Shown: positions 35,485 to 45,829, counted from the stretch's first letter. The stretch: DNA of 64,000 nucleotides from Phyllobacterium sp. 628 (GCF_014189505.1 NZ_CP050301.1:751501-815500), one strand, 5' to 3'. Notes: generated from the sequence alone by a model not told the origin. Numbers and translations are program-made.

Positions 35485-36399
35485 ATGCGCGGAAATGACC
35501 ATGCGGAGCTGCGAGCCTTTGCTGCCATTGTCGAGCATGGCAGTTTTGCCCGTGCTGCTGCCCATCTTGGCGTTTCGGCCTCGGCCCTCAGCCAGACCAT
35601 CCGCAACATGGAAGAGCGTCTTGGTGTGCGCCTTTTGCACCGGACCACGCGCAGCGTTCGGCCAAGCGAAGCGGGAGAAAAGTTTCTGACCCGGCTCTTG
35701 CCGGCACTGGCTGATCTCGATGCGGCAGTCGCCGATCTGATCGCGGCCAGGGATGTGGCTTCCGGCACATTGCGGATCAATGCCATGCGGCTGGCGGCCA
35801 TCCACTATCTCGCGCCGCTGGCCGGGCCATTTCTGGCTTCATACCCGGACATCACCCTGGACATCGTGGTCGATGAGCGGCTGGTTGATATCGTGGCGGA
35901 GGGTTTTGATGCCGGGGTCCGGCTGGGTGAAAAGCTGGAAATGGATATGGTTGCGGTCAAACTCGGCGAGGATCTCCAGATGATGGTGGTGGCTACTCCG
36001 GACTATCTCGCCCGCTTCGGCACACCAGCCTCGCCGCGTGATCTCCTGCACCACCGCTGCCTGAATTACCGCTGGCCGACGGATGGCAGTCTCTATCGCT
36101 GGGAATTCGAGCGGGGCGATGAAAAGCTGCAAATATCAGTCAACGGTCCTGTCATGGTCAATGAACCGGGTATGATGCCGCGCATCGTCGCTGACGGCAC
36201 CGGCATCGCCTATCTCTTTGCCCATGATATCCGCGATCTGGTCGCCAGTGGTAAATTGGTACATCTGCTGCAAGACTGGACGCCGGGCTTCCCCGGTTTT
36301 TATCTCTATTATCCGAGCCGCCGCCAGATGACCCCGCCATTGCGGGCTTTTGTGGATTTCGTTGCCCAAAATGCCGATATCATCAAGGCTGGAGTTTGA
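35485..36399 (+). CDS. LysR-family transcriptional regulator
   Basis: A 304-residue regulator with winged HTH in residues 1-60 (HAELRAFAAIVEHGSFARAA, then LSQTIRNMEERLGVRLLHR) and a periplasmic-binding-like effector domain. AAGGAG stands before ATG 35485. It is divergent from the SDR gene and its last 17 bp overlap the convergent acetyltransferase gene. Its inducer is unknown. Confidence 0.92.
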   Translation: MRGNDHAELRAFAAIVEHGSFARAAAHLGVSASALSQTIRNMEERLGVRLLHRTTRSVRPSEAGEKFLTRLLPALADLDAAVADLIAARDVASGTLRINAMRLAAIHYLAPLAGPFLASYPDITLDIVVDERLVDIVAEGFDAGVRLGEKLEMDMVAVKLGEDLQMMVVATPDYLARFGTPASPRDLLHHRCLNYRWPTDGSLYRWEFERGDEKLQISVNGPVMVNEPGMMPRIVADGTGIAYLFAHDIRDLVASGKLVHLLQDWTPGFPGFYLYYPSRRQMTPPLRAFVDFVAQNADIIKAGV

Positions 36400-36841
36400 T
36401 CAGCCCGGCACCCGTCAGCTGGAATCCGCAGGCGCGATAAAACCCGGTCAGATGCGCTTCGAAATCCACGTGCAGCCAATGCGCACCGCGTTCGCGCGCC
36501 AGCATCTCGGCCTGCTTGACCAGATCGGTCGCGATCCCCTGCTTGCGGAATTTCGGATGCACGCTGGTATCGAGCAAAAAGGCGTGAAGGCCACCATCCC
36601 ACGCAACATTGACGAACCCGATCAGCCGCTCGCCATCATAGGCCCCGACATGGGCAAGGCTGCGGGCGAGAATGCCGGTGAAATCCCTGATGTCGAAATC
36701 ATCCCACGCCCATGCCCACAGATCGTTCATCTCGTCATTGGATGGAAACGGATCGGTGCGGAAAGTGATCGCCAAAGTTACAGCCTTTCGCAAATGATGC
36801 AGCACGCCGAAACTATGCCAGCAATATTGATCGATCTTCAA
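36383..36841 (-). CDS. GNAT-family N-acetyltransferase
   Basis: A 152-residue acetyltransferase with the acetyl-CoA loop VHPKFRKQGIATDLVKQAEM near residue 95-114 and the terminal GFYRACGFQLTGAGLIKL. The start may lie a little downstream of 36841, since the first 20 residues are less family-like. It overlaps the 3' end of the LysR gene tail to tail. Substrate unknown. Confidence 0.85.
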   Translation of the reverse strand: MKIDQYCWHSFGVLHHLRKAVTLAITFRTDPFPSNDEMNDLWAWAWDDFDIRDFTGILARSLAHVGAYDGERLIGFVNVAWDGGLHAFLLDTSVHPKFRKQGIATDLVKQAEMLARERGAHWLHVDFEAHLTGFYRACGFQLTGAGLIKLQP

Positions 36842-36918
36842 GCAGACCCGGGTTCATGGTACAAACCGGAAATTGCTGTTTCGTTTTTGTCGGACCATTT
36901 TTAGCCGAGGAGATTGCC

Positions 36919-37125
36919 GTGAGAATACTATTGGAATTTGCCCGGGAAGCCATGAACAGTGCTTTGGCTGGGTATGGGCTGATCGCGTTGATGACCCTCG
37001 TCTTTCCCGCTATGGGCAGCGCTTCCAGGCTTTGGGTGGTTGTACCAGCGATGTTTATCATCCAGTTTCTGCTCAAGCTGATTTTCAGCCGCGACGCGAA
37101 CGGACATCTCAGAAGTACAAGATAG
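36919..37125 (+). CDS. Small hypothetical membrane protein
   Basis: A 68-residue protein with two hydrophobic segments (GLIALMTLVFPAMG and WVVVPAMFIIQFLLKLIF) and a basic tail. GTG 36919 is preferred because AGGAG lies 7 nt before it; a longer reading from 36856 would add 21 residues without a ribosome site. No family recognised. Confidence 0.55.
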   Translation: MRILLEFAREAMNSALAGYGLIALMTLVFPAMGSASRLWVVVPAMFIIQFLLKLIFSRDANGHLRSTR

Positions 37126-37328
37126 ACCATCCAGCCAGACTGATAATTGCATCCGTGGCAGCCGTGCGAGATCACGTGCAATTACTACAAGCTGTCACCG
37201 TGTGCTCCCAAAAAGTTGGGGTGCAAATGGTTTTTCAATCGGAACCAAACCTGCGGGCACGCGTTTTCCAGCAGGCTTTGACGGCGATTTTTTGAACGCC
37301 GGGCCGCAACGGAACAAGGATATATATA

Positions 37329-37841
37329 ATGAAGACTTTGATTTTATTGGCCGCTGCCACGACGATGGTTTTTAGCGTCAATGCAAACGCAGCGCAGCCG
37401 CATCATAAGAAGCAGCAGACCCAGACCGCAACGGGACCCAAGACCCGCCTCGGCACATTGTCGTGCACGGTCGATGGCGGTGTTGGCATGCTCATCGGTT
37501 CCAGCAAGGCTGTTCAGTGCAATTTCAACCGCAACAATGGCAAGGTTGAACGCTATGCCGGACGAATTGGCAAGCTTGGCGTTGATATTGGTATCACCAA
37601 GAAATCCTACCTGCAGTGGATCGTTTATACCGCTGCCGGAAACCGCCCCGGCGACGGCGCGCTTGCCGGCAATTATGTCGGCGTCACCGCCGGCGCATCT
37701 GTCGGTGTTGGCCTTGGCGCCAATGCCCTCGTTGGTGGGACATCGAAGAATTTCGGTCTGCAGCCGTTCAGCGCCGAAGCCACGCAAGGCCTGAATGTGG
37801 CCGCTGGTGCCACGCAATTGACCCTGCGCGCAACGCGTTAA
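37329..37841 (+). CDS. DUF992 periplasmic protein
   Basis: A 170-residue exported protein. Signal peptide residues 1-21 (cleaved after ANA), then a His/Lys/Gln linker and the DUF992 domain starting RLGTLSCTVDGGVG with the paired cysteine in AVQCNF. The C-terminal half is Gly/Ala-rich, with GASVGVGLGANALVGG. DUF992 proteins are typical of Hyphomicrobiales and of unknown role. A monocistronic gene closed by a strong terminator. Confidence 0.9.
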   Translation: MKTLILLAAATTMVFSVNANAAQPHHKKQQTQTATGPKTRLGTLSCTVDGGVGMLIGSSKAVQCNFNRNNGKVERYAGRIGKLGVDIGITKKSYLQWIVYTAAGNRPGDGALAGNYVGVTAGASVGVGLGANALVGGTSKNFGLQPFSAEATQGLNVAAGATQLTLRATR

Positions 37842-37850
37842 CAGCATTCA

Positions 37851-37886
37851 GGTCCGGTCGCCCGCACGGGCGGCCGGACCATTTTA
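37851..37886 (+). terminator. Intrinsic terminator after DUF992 gene
   Basis: GGTCCGGTCGCCCG (37851-37864) and CGGGCGGCCGGACC pair around a short CAC loop, with one G-T type mismatch, followed by ATTTTAT. It may also serve the convergent DoxX-like gene, whose stop is 10 bp further on. Confidence 0.8.
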
Positions 37887-37895
37887 TCCAGCGTC

Positions 37896-38309
37896 TTACC
37901 GCGCAAATGGGATCAGCGCACGCACACGCGGATCGCGCAGGTAAAGCCCGCCCCAGATCAGCAATCCAAGATAGACGCCGAACAAAAGATGACTGAAAAT
38001 CGGGTTGCCGAGGCGCAAATGCGTGGCGATGGCGCCGCCGAGATAGCCGGTAAGCAGGATGGCGCCGAGGATCGACGTCTGCGGGACCACATAAAGCACG
38101 GTGCAGATGAGCAAAAGCACGCCAAGTCCGCGCGCCATGCCGGTCGTGGCGGGATAGCCCAGCTCATTCAGCGACTGGATAACCACATCCAGCGGCACCA
38201 GCTTGATGCCAAAATCAAAAATCAGGAACAGCACGACAAGGCCGGTGAAAACCCGCCCCGTCCAGAGTGCCTTGTTCGAAATTACCTGTGCCTGTCCAGT
38301 CATTGCCAT
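37896..38309 (-). CDS. DoxX-like family membrane protein
   Basis: A 137-residue protein with four hydrophobic helices (FTGLVVLFLIFDFGIKL, GLGVLLLICTVLYVVP, GAILLTGYLGGAIATHL, LLFGVYLGLLIWGGLYL), matching the DoxX-like group. GGAGGA stands before ATG 38309 (second ATG two codons later). Function unknown; members are often induced under stress. Confidence 0.82.
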   Translation of the reverse strand: MAMTGQAQVISNKALWTGRVFTGLVVLFLIFDFGIKLVPLDVVIQSLNELGYPATTGMARGLGVLLLICTVLYVVPQTSILGAILLTGYLGGAIATHLRLGNPIFSHLLFGVYLGLLIWGGLYLRDPRVRALIPFAR

Positions 38310-38481
38310 CGTTCTGTCCTCCAAAGACTTCCGCACCCTTTGTGCCCGAAGATTGTTCCAAGGACGATTGGAAAATCGCCATGCCGACAGAGGCAGCGAA
38401 ATATTTTTCGAAGCCCGCTGATGGGCAAAATTCAAAGGAAATAAGCCAGCTTCGTTTTTTCGCCGATTGACATAGCCGCAT

Positions 38482-38520
38482 TTTCGTTTTCGTATAGAGC
38501 GCAGAAAAACGAAAACGAAA
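38482..38520. promoter_or_regulatory. Perfect 12-bp inverted repeat upstream of glpR (probable GlpR operator)
   Basis: TTTCGTTTTCGT (38482-38493) and ACGAAAACGAAA (38509-38520) are exact inverted copies, 10 bp upstream of the glpR start. TTGACA at 38467-38472 could be the -35 box. The TTTCGT unit recurs before glpD, so autoregulation by GlpR is the simplest reading. Confidence 0.75.
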
Positions 38521-38529
38521 GCCGCGTCC

Positions 38530-39300
38530 ATGTTCCTGCCGCCCAGACACGCCGAAATTCTGGAAATGGCCAAGGAACACGGCCGTGTGCTGGTGGATGA
38601 TCTCGCCGTGCATTTCAATGTCACGCCGCAGACCATCCGCAAGGATCTCAACGACCTGTGCGACCAGCGCCTGCTCAGCCGCATCCATGGCGGTGCGCTG
38701 TTTCCTTCAGGTATCCAGAATCTGGAATATGAGGCTCGCCGGCTGATTGCAGCCAGCGAGAAGGAAGCCATTGGCCGGGCTGCAGCGGCGCTTATCCCCG
38801 ACAATGCGTCGCTTTTCGTCAATATCGGCACAACGACGGAAGCGGTGGGGCAGGCGCTGCTGGACCGCAAGGGCCTGATGGTCATCACCAATAATATCAA
38901 TGTGGCCAACCGGTTGCGCATCTACCCGGATATCGAGGTCGTCATTGCCGGAGGCGTCGTGCGCGGGTCTGATGGCGGTATTGTCGGCGAAGCCGCGGTG
39001 GATTTCATCCGCCAGTTCAAGGTGGATTTCGCCGTGATCGGCACCTCGGCCATCGATCATGACGGTGCGCTGCTCGATTTCGATTTTCGTGAGGTCAAGG
39101 TCGCTCAAGCGATCATGGCCAATGCCCGCCATGTTATCCTTGTGTCCGATTCCACCAAGTTCGAACGGACCGCACCGGTGCGCATCGGGCATCTTTCGCA
39201 GGTCAACACCTTCATCACCGACCGCTGCGACAGCGCCGCTATCCGGGCCATTTGCGCGGATGCGGATGTGCGGCTGATCGAAACGTCTATTGTGAATTAA
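38530..39300 (+). CDS. glpR: DeoR-family repressor of glycerol genes
   Basis: A 256-residue DeoR/GlpR regulator: helix-turn-helix DDLAVHFNVTPQTIRKDLND (about 22-41) with the DeoR box RIHGGALFP, and a sugar-phosphate sensor domain (NIGTTTEAV, TNNINVAN, GTSAIDHDGALLDFD). It should bind glycerol-3-phosphate and release operators at its own promoter and before glpD, where matching TTTCGT/ACGAAA elements occur. A 950-bp repeat-rich gap separates it from glpD. Confidence 0.92.
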   Translation: MFLPPRHAEILEMAKEHGRVLVDDLAVHFNVTPQTIRKDLNDLCDQRLLSRIHGGALFPSGIQNLEYEARRLIAASEKEAIGRAAAALIPDNASLFVNIGTTTEAVGQALLDRKGLMVITNNINVANRLRIYPDIEVVIAGGVVRGSDGGIVGEAAVDFIRQFKVDFAVIGTSAIDHDGALLDFDFREVKVAQAIMANARHVILVSDSTKFERTAPVRIGHLSQVNTFITDRCDSAAIRAICADADVRLIETSIVN

Positions 39301-40169
39301 GTATTTGAATATATACGACTAATGTCTCTCTTGTGGGCATCCTCGCTTTCGCTCATTAAAGATGTAAATCAGATGCGAAAGTAACATTGACTTATCCTGC
39401 TCGCGCTGATGATTGAAGTCGTGAAGTGGTTTACAGCCAGTTTCTGTAGCCACCGGTTTTCCAATGGCGAGCTCTTGAGCTTGTCGAGGGGCGAACCACA
39501 CGCACCGTTTATGTCTCGCCTCGTTTATCCGTTACCCCAAGGTATAATTTATCGGTTGCTTGGTTGGAGGGAAAGGGATCGGCTGATAGCGGTTTGCCGG
39601 CGGCAAATACGACCAGGCGGTGCCACCTTGCTCTCCCCGCAGGTGGGGAGGAACTCTGCACAGCGTCGGGGATGGCGCTCTTTCGCATGAGGCAACGTGG
39701 TCGCGGATTGTGATGAGCGAGTGTGGAATGTGCCCGGTACCGATGGTTCATCTTTCTTCTGGCGCACATAACCTGTTCCGCCTCAACCCAATTCCTCATG
39801 GCGACCTCTTGAGCTCGTCTAAGAACGAATCGCGCACCGTTCGTTGATGCCGCTCTTACCCTCCCCCAATGTGGGGAGGGTCGGACCGAAGGTCCGGGGT
39901 GGGGGGATGTTTCGCCTTAAGCAAGAGTGGCTTTAAGCCTCTGAAGGCTGGGCTCGGGCCTCAATTCCAGCCGGATAGTAACCCGATAACCTCCATTTTG
40001 GGATGGCAATGCCCGGTGGACGGCTCGCTTCTCCGCCAAGAATTTCAGGACAGGCACAGTTCCGCGCACCCCTTAGCATCCTTGGCAAACATCACCTCTC
40101 CCACGCCCCAATTCCCCTATCCCCACCCCTCTTGTGCCATTCTCCAATGCGCGATATAGTTCCTTTTAG
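39301..40169. repeat. Gene-free 0.9-kb region of degenerate palindromic repeats
   Basis: No convincing gene on either strand. It contains a CCCTCCCCCAATGTGGGGAGGG palindrome with GGTCCGGGGTGGGG flank at about 39858-39908, a decayed relative at about 39620-39676 (CTCCCCGCAGGTGGGGAGG), and two decayed GAGCTTGTCGA/GAACCAC elements at 39464-39500 and 39796-39838. It looks like a landing zone for small non-autonomous repeats between glpR and glpD. Confidence 0.65.
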
Positions 40170-40217
40170 TTTCGTATTGCTTTCGTAATTCCGTCATATA
40201 TCTTTCGCAATTGCGAA
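40170..40217. promoter_or_regulatory. Probable GlpR operators upstream of glpD
   Basis: TTTCGT occurs at 40170-40175 and 40181-40186, 11 bp apart (one helical turn), followed by the perfect palindrome TTCGCAATTGCGAA at 40204-40217, 34 bp before the glpD start. The same TTTCGT unit forms the inverted repeat before glpR. Confidence 0.65.
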
Positions 40218-40251
40218 GAAATGGTGCGTTGCGAAATGGGGAGCAAGGGCA

Positions 40252-41781
40252 TTGGCAACGGACAAGATCTACGACGTCTTCGTGATCGGCGGCGGCATCA
40301 ATGGATGCGGTATCGCTCGTGATGCGATTGGGCGTGGCTATTCGGTTTTCCTTGCCGAAATGAACGATCTTGCCAGCGGTACGTCGTCCGGTTCCACCAA
40401 GCTGATCCATGGCGGCCTGCGTTACCTCGAATATTATGAATTCCGTCTGGTGCGTGAATCGCTGATGGAGCGCGAAGTGCTCTGGGCCGCCGCACCGCAT
40501 ATCATCTGGCCAATGCGTTTCGTCCTGCCGCACCATGCGGGCCTGCGTCCGGCCTGGCTGCTGCGTCTCGGCCTGTTCCTCTACGATCATATTGGCGGGC
40601 GCAAGAAACTGCCGGCCACGCGAACACTGGATATGACGCGCGATCCCGCCGCCAAGCCGCTGAAATCGCTCTATACCAAAGCTTTTGAATATTCCGATTG
40701 CTGGGTCAACGATGCGCGTTTCGTCGCGCTCAATGCGCGCGATGCCGCCGATCGCGGTGCCGTTATCCGCACCCGCTCGAAAGTAACGAGCGCCCGCCGC
40801 GATGCGGATGGCTGGACGCTGACCATTGAGGATATGCTGACGGGCGCAACCGAAGAGGTGCGCTCGCGCCTCGTCGTCAATGCTGCCGGGCCCTGGGTGG
40901 ATGAAGTCCTGACCGGCGTTGTCGGCGTCAATGATGCGCACAACGTCCGGCTGGTGCAGGGCAGCCATATCGTTGTCCGCAAAAAGTTCGACGATCCGCG
41001 TGCCTATTTCTTCCAGAATACCGATGGACGCATCATCTTCGCCATTCCCTATGAGCAGGATTTCACTCTGATCGGCACGACGGATCAGGATTATCATGGC
41101 AATCCGGCGGAGGTAAAAATCACCGATGCAGAGGTGGATTACCTTTGTGCCGCCGCCAGCGAATATTTTGTCGAGCCGGTAAAGCGCGAGGATGTGGTCT
41201 GGACCTATTCCGGTGTGCGCCCGCTCTATGATGACGGTGCATCGAAGGCGCAGGAAGCCACCCGCGACTACGTGCTGAAAACCGACGCGCCGGATGGCAA
41301 GGCGCCGCTTCTCAACATTTTCGGCGGCAAGATCACGACATATCGCCGACTGTCGGAACATATGCTGGAAAAGATCGAGGAACAGCTCGGCAAGAAGGGC
41401 AAGCCCTGGACGGCCACCGGCACGCTGCCGGGCGGTGATTTTGCCGCCACTGCATTCGATGCCGAATTGCAGAAGCTGAAAGCGGATTATCCATTCCTCG
41501 ATGCCCGCCACGCGCTTCGGCTGTTCCGGCTTTACGGCACCAAGGCACGTGTGCTTCTGGGCAAGGCAGCATCGCTAGCTGATCTAGGCCAGCATTTCGG
41601 TGCGGATCTTTATGAAGCGGAAGTGCGCTACCAGATTGCGCATGAATGGGCGGTGACGGCGCAGGATGTTTTGTGGCGCCGTACCAAAATGGGATTGCAT
41701 CTGTCTGCCGGTGAAGCGGCTGCACTTGACCATTTCATGGACGGGGCAGTTGACCGGCGCCGCAAGGATGCTGCTGAATAG
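40252..41781 (+). CDS. glpD: Glycerol-3-phosphate dehydrogenase (aerobic, FAD)
   Basis: Oxidises glycerol-3-phosphate to dihydroxyacetone phosphate at the membrane and feeds electrons to quinone. 509 residues, with the FAD loop VFVIGGGINGCGIARDAIGR (9-28), then SSGSTKLIHGGLRYLE, the AGPWVDE block and the C-terminal WRRTKMGLHL. TTG 40252 is the start, with GGGGAG upstream. It heads the glycerol uptake operon; two hairpins lie in the 115-bp gap before the first ABC gene. Confidence 0.95.
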   Translation: MATDKIYDVFVIGGGINGCGIARDAIGRGYSVFLAEMNDLASGTSSGSTKLIHGGLRYLEYYEFRLVRESLMEREVLWAAAPHIIWPMRFVLPHHAGLRPAWLLRLGLFLYDHIGGRKKLPATRTLDMTRDPAAKPLKSLYTKAFEYSDCWVNDARFVALNARDAADRGAVIRTRSKVTSARRDADGWTLTIEDMLTGATEEVRSRLVVNAAGPWVDEVLTGVVGVNDAHNVRLVQGSHIVVRKKFDDPRAYFFQNTDGRIIFAIPYEQDFTLIGTTDQDYHGNPAEVKITDAEVDYLCAAASEYFVEPVKREDVVWTYSGVRPLYDDGASKAQEATRDYVLKTDAPDGKAPLLNIFGGKITTYRRLSEHMLEKIEEQLGKKGKPWTATGTLPGGDFAATAFDAELQKLKADYPFLDARHALRLFRLYGTKARVLLGKAASLADLGQHFGADLYEAEVRYQIAHEWAVTAQDVLWRRTKMGLHLSAGEAAALDHFMDGAVDRRRKDAAE

Positions 41782-41786
41782 GTATG

Positions 41787-41834
41787 GTACCGCTGCGGCG
41801 GTACTGAATGAGCATTGCACCGCTTTGTGGTGCA
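41787..41834 (+). other. Two small hairpins in the glpD-glpS gap
   Basis: GTACCGC/GCGGTAC with a TGCG loop (41787-41804) and TGCACC/GGTGCA with a 7-base loop (41816-41834). Neither has a T-run, so they may set RNA stability or tune the ratio of glpD to transporter message rather than stop transcription. Confidence 0.5.
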
Positions 41835-41896
41835 GTGGATGAACGGGAAGGGTGGGACGACAGGACTGGATGTCTGTTGTCTCTGGGAGGACTGAG

Positions 41897-42976
41897 ATGC
41901 TTGAACTGCGGAATGTTTCGAAGGTGGTGGGTGGCAAGACCCATCTCAGCGATATTTCGCTTGAGCTGCAGCATGCCACGCTGAATGTGCTGCTCGGACC
42001 GACATTGTCCGGCAAGACCAGTCTGATGCGCATCATGGCGGGGCTCGATGTCCCTACATCTGGCTCCATCTGGTTCGACGGCAAGGATGTTACCGGCATT
42101 CCGGTGCAAAAGCGCTCCGTTGCCATGGTCTACCAGCAGTTCATCAATTATCCGGCTTTCACGGTCTATGAGAACATTGCTTCGCCCATGCGGGTCGCCG
42201 GTGTGGACAAGGCGACGATTGACCGGGAAGTGCGCAAGGCTGCCGAGCTTTTGAAGCTGACACCCTATCTCGACCGCACACCGCTTAGCCTGTCCGGCGG
42301 TCAGCAGCAGCGCACGGCGCTTGCCCGCGCCATCGTCAAGAATGCCAAGCTGGTGCTGCTCGATGAGCCGCTGGCCAATCTCGATTACAAGCTGCGTGAG
42401 GAGTTGCGGCAGGAACTGCCGAAGATTTTCGCCGAAGCCGGGACGATCTTCGTCTATGCCACGACCGAGCCGCATGAGGCTTTGCTGCTGGGCGGCAACA
42501 GCGCCACCCTGTCGGAAGGCCGCATCACCCAGTTCGGCCAGACCATCGATGTCTTCCGCAAGCCGGATGATCTGATCACTGCGCAGACCTTTGCCGATCC
42601 GCCGCTCAACACCATTGCGTTGGCCAAGATCGGCAAGGCATTCCAGCTGGAAGGCGGCGTGGCCATGCCGGTTCCTGCCAATCTCGGCGACATTGCCGAT
42701 GGCACCTATACGGTCGGCTTCCAGCCGCATCACGTCGGCACCAGCCGCAAAAATCCGGACGAGATCGCATTGAAGGCCATTGTGACGGCCACTGAGATTA
42801 CCGGCTCGGAAAGCTTTGTGCATTTGTCCTTCGCCGATGCGCGCTGGACCATGCTCACCCATGGCATTCACGTTTACACACCCGATGAAGTCATCGACAT
42901 CTTCATCGATCCGCGCAACCTGATGATCTTCGACGCAAGCGGTCAATCCGTTGGCCGTCAGAAGCTCGCGGCATAG
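41897..42976 (+). CDS. glpS: Glycerol ABC importer ATPase GlpS (H-loop degenerate)
   Basis: A 359-residue ABC ATPase of the rhizobial glycerol importer. Walker A GPTLSGKT (34-41), Q-loop Q80, canonical signature LSGGQ (132-136) and Walker B LLDEPLANLD (154-163) are intact. The H-loop, normally VTHDQ, reads YATTEPHEA, with Thr at 190 in place of the conserved His. A C-terminal TOBE-like domain follows. GGGAGGACTGAG stands before ATG 41897; the longer reading from 41852 has no support. It pairs with GlpT, encoded 9 bp downstream. Confidence 0.92.
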   Translation: MLELRNVSKVVGGKTHLSDISLELQHATLNVLLGPTLSGKTSLMRIMAGLDVPTSGSIWFDGKDVTGIPVQKRSVAMVYQQFINYPAFTVYENIASPMRVAGVDKATIDREVRKAAELLKLTPYLDRTPLSLSGGQQQRTALARAIVKNAKLVLLDEPLANLDYKLREELRQELPKIFAEAGTIFVYATTEPHEALLLGGNSATLSEGRITQFGQTIDVFRKPDDLITAQTFADPPLNTIALAKIGKAFQLEGGVAMPVPANLGDIADGTYTVGFQPHHVGTSRKNPDEIALKAIVTATEITGSESFVHLSFADARWTMLTHGIHVYTPDEVIDIFIDPRNLMIFDASGQSVGRQKLAA

Positions 42977-44055
42977 GGGAACATCATGGCGCGTATCGAT
43001 CTCAATCACATTCGTCACGCCTACGGTCCCAATCCGAAGTCGGATAAGGACTATGCCCTGCGTGAGGTGCACCATTCCTGGGAAGATGGCGGCGCCTATG
43101 CGCTGCTTGGTCCATCCGGGTGCGGCAAGACCACGCTGCTTAATATCATTTCCGGCCTGATTCATCCCTCGCATGGGCAATTGCTGTTCAGCGGGCAGGA
43201 TGTCACCAATCTGTCGACGCAGGAACGCAACATCGCGCAGGTGTTCCAGTTCCCGGTGATTTACGACACTATGACCGTTTATGACAATCTGGCTTTTCCG
43301 CTGCGCAATCGCGGCGTGCCGGAAGCCGAGATTGACCGCAAGGTGCGCGAGACGCTGGAGATGATCGATCTCGCCAGCTGGTCGGGCAAGAAGGCGCGCG
43401 GGCTAACGGCCGACCAGAAACAGAAGATTTCGCTTGGCCGCGGTCTTGTCCGCTCCGACGTCAATGCCATCCTGTTCGATGAGCCGCTGACGGTGATCGA
43501 TCCGCATATGAAATGGGTGCTGCGCTCGCAGCTAAAGCAGCTGCATCAGCGGTTTGGCTACACCATGGTCTATGTCACGCATGATCAGACCGAAGCCCTG
43601 ACCTTCGCCCAGAAGGTTGTCGTCATGTATGATGGCGAGATCGTGCAGATCGGCACGCCGGAAGAACTGTTCGAGCGCCCCAAGCATACATTCGTCGGCT
43701 ATTTCATCGGTTCGCCCGGCATGAATGTCATGCCGGTACAGCTGTCAGGCGATATCGCGCAGGTCGGCAGCCACAAGATCAGCCTGCCGGCGCCGGCAAC
43801 GCCAGCCGGTGCCAAAAAGCTCGAGCTTGGTATCCGCCCGGAATATGTGCGGCTCGGCCGCGAGGGCATGCCTGTACAGATCGCCAAGGTCGAAGATATT
43901 GGCCGCCACAAGATCGTGCGCACCAGGCTGGAAAATCAGGACATCGCCGTCATCGTCGGCGAGGGCGAAGCCATTCCAGCCGATCCGCATATTGCCTTCG
44001 ATCCGAAGGGCATCAACATTTACGCCGATTCCTGGCGCGTCGGGGGAACTGACCC

Positions 44056-44922
<867 letters not shown>

Positions 44923-44923
44923 G

Positions 44924-45829
44924 ATGACCGCCGACAACACGACGCTCCCGCGCACTGCAACTGCAGGCAACCCTGAGCAGGCAAAGATCGACAAGGCATT
45001 GGCACGCCGCATGCGCAAGCGCGGCGATGAATCAAAGTTCTGGTGGCTGATCCCGACGCTTTACATCATCTTCCTGCTGCTGCCGATCTATTGGCTGGTC
45101 AATATGAGCTTTAAAACCAACCAGGAAATCCTCAACAGCTTCACCCTGTGGCCGCAGAATCCGACGCTGGCCAATTACACCATCATCTTCACCGATCCGG
45201 CATGGCATAACGGCTATATCAATTCCATCATCTATGTCGTGATGAACATGGTGATCTCCGTGACGGTGGCGCTGCCGGCGGCCTATGCCTTCTCGCGCTA
45301 TCGCTTCCTTGGCGACAAGCACCTGTTCTTCTGGCTTTTGACCAATCGCATGGCGCCGCCCGCCGTGTTCGCCCTGCCATTCTTCCAGCTCTATTCCGCC
45401 TTCGGCCTGATCGACACGCACATCGCCGTTGCGCTGGCGCACTGCCTGTTCAACGTGCCTTTGGCCGTGTGGATCCTCGAAGGTTTCATGTCCGGCGTGC
45501 CGAAAGAGATCGACGAAACCGCCTATATCGATGGTTATTCGTTCCCGCGCTTCTTCGTGAAAATCTTCATTCCGATGATCGCCAGTGGCATCGGCGTGGC
45601 GGCATTCTTCTGCTTCATGTTCTCGTGGGTGGAACTGCTGATCGCCCGCACGCTGACGACGACCGACGCCAAGCCGATCGCTGCAACCATGACGCGCACG
45701 GTCTCGGCCTCGGGCATGGATTGGGGCCTGCTCGCCGCTGCCGGTGTGCTGACACTGATCCCCGGCGCCATCGTCATCTACTTCGTGCGCAACTACATTG
45801 CCAAGGGCTTTGCCCTGGGGAGGGTGTGA
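44924..45829 (+). CDS. glpQ: Glycerol ABC importer permease GlpQ
   Basis: A 301-residue permease with a soluble, charged N-terminus of about 40 residues, six helices and the coupling loop DETAYIDGYSFPRFFVKIFIP near residue 200. ATG 44924 (MTADNTTLP) directly follows the glpP stop; the ORF could open five codons earlier. Its stop overlaps the start of a 40-residue ORF (TGATG), and GGGGAGG lies inside its last codons as that ORF's ribosome site. Confidence 0.93.
   Translation: MTADNTTLPRTATAGNPEQAKIDKALARRMRKRGDESKFWWLIPTLYIIFLLLPIYWLVNMSFKTNQEILNSFTLWPQNPTLANYTIIFTDPAWHNGYINSIIYVVMNMVISVTVALPAAYAFSRYRFLGDKHLFFWLLTNRMAPPAVFALPFFQLYSAFGLIDTHIAVALAHCLFNVPLAVWILEGFMSGVPKEIDETAYIDGYSFPRFFVKIFIPMIASGIGVAAFFCFMFSWVELLIARTLTTTDAKPIAATMTRTVSASGMDWGLLAAAGVLTLIPGAIVIYFVRNYIAKGFALGRV

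Noticed and set aside
39409-40188. Several short frames in the glpR-glpD gap
   Set aside because: They cross palindromic repeats, lack ribosome sites and show no protein-like composition.
40117-43180. Two long antisense frames opposite glpD and glpS
   Set aside because: They mirror well-recognised enzymes and carry no recognisable domain.
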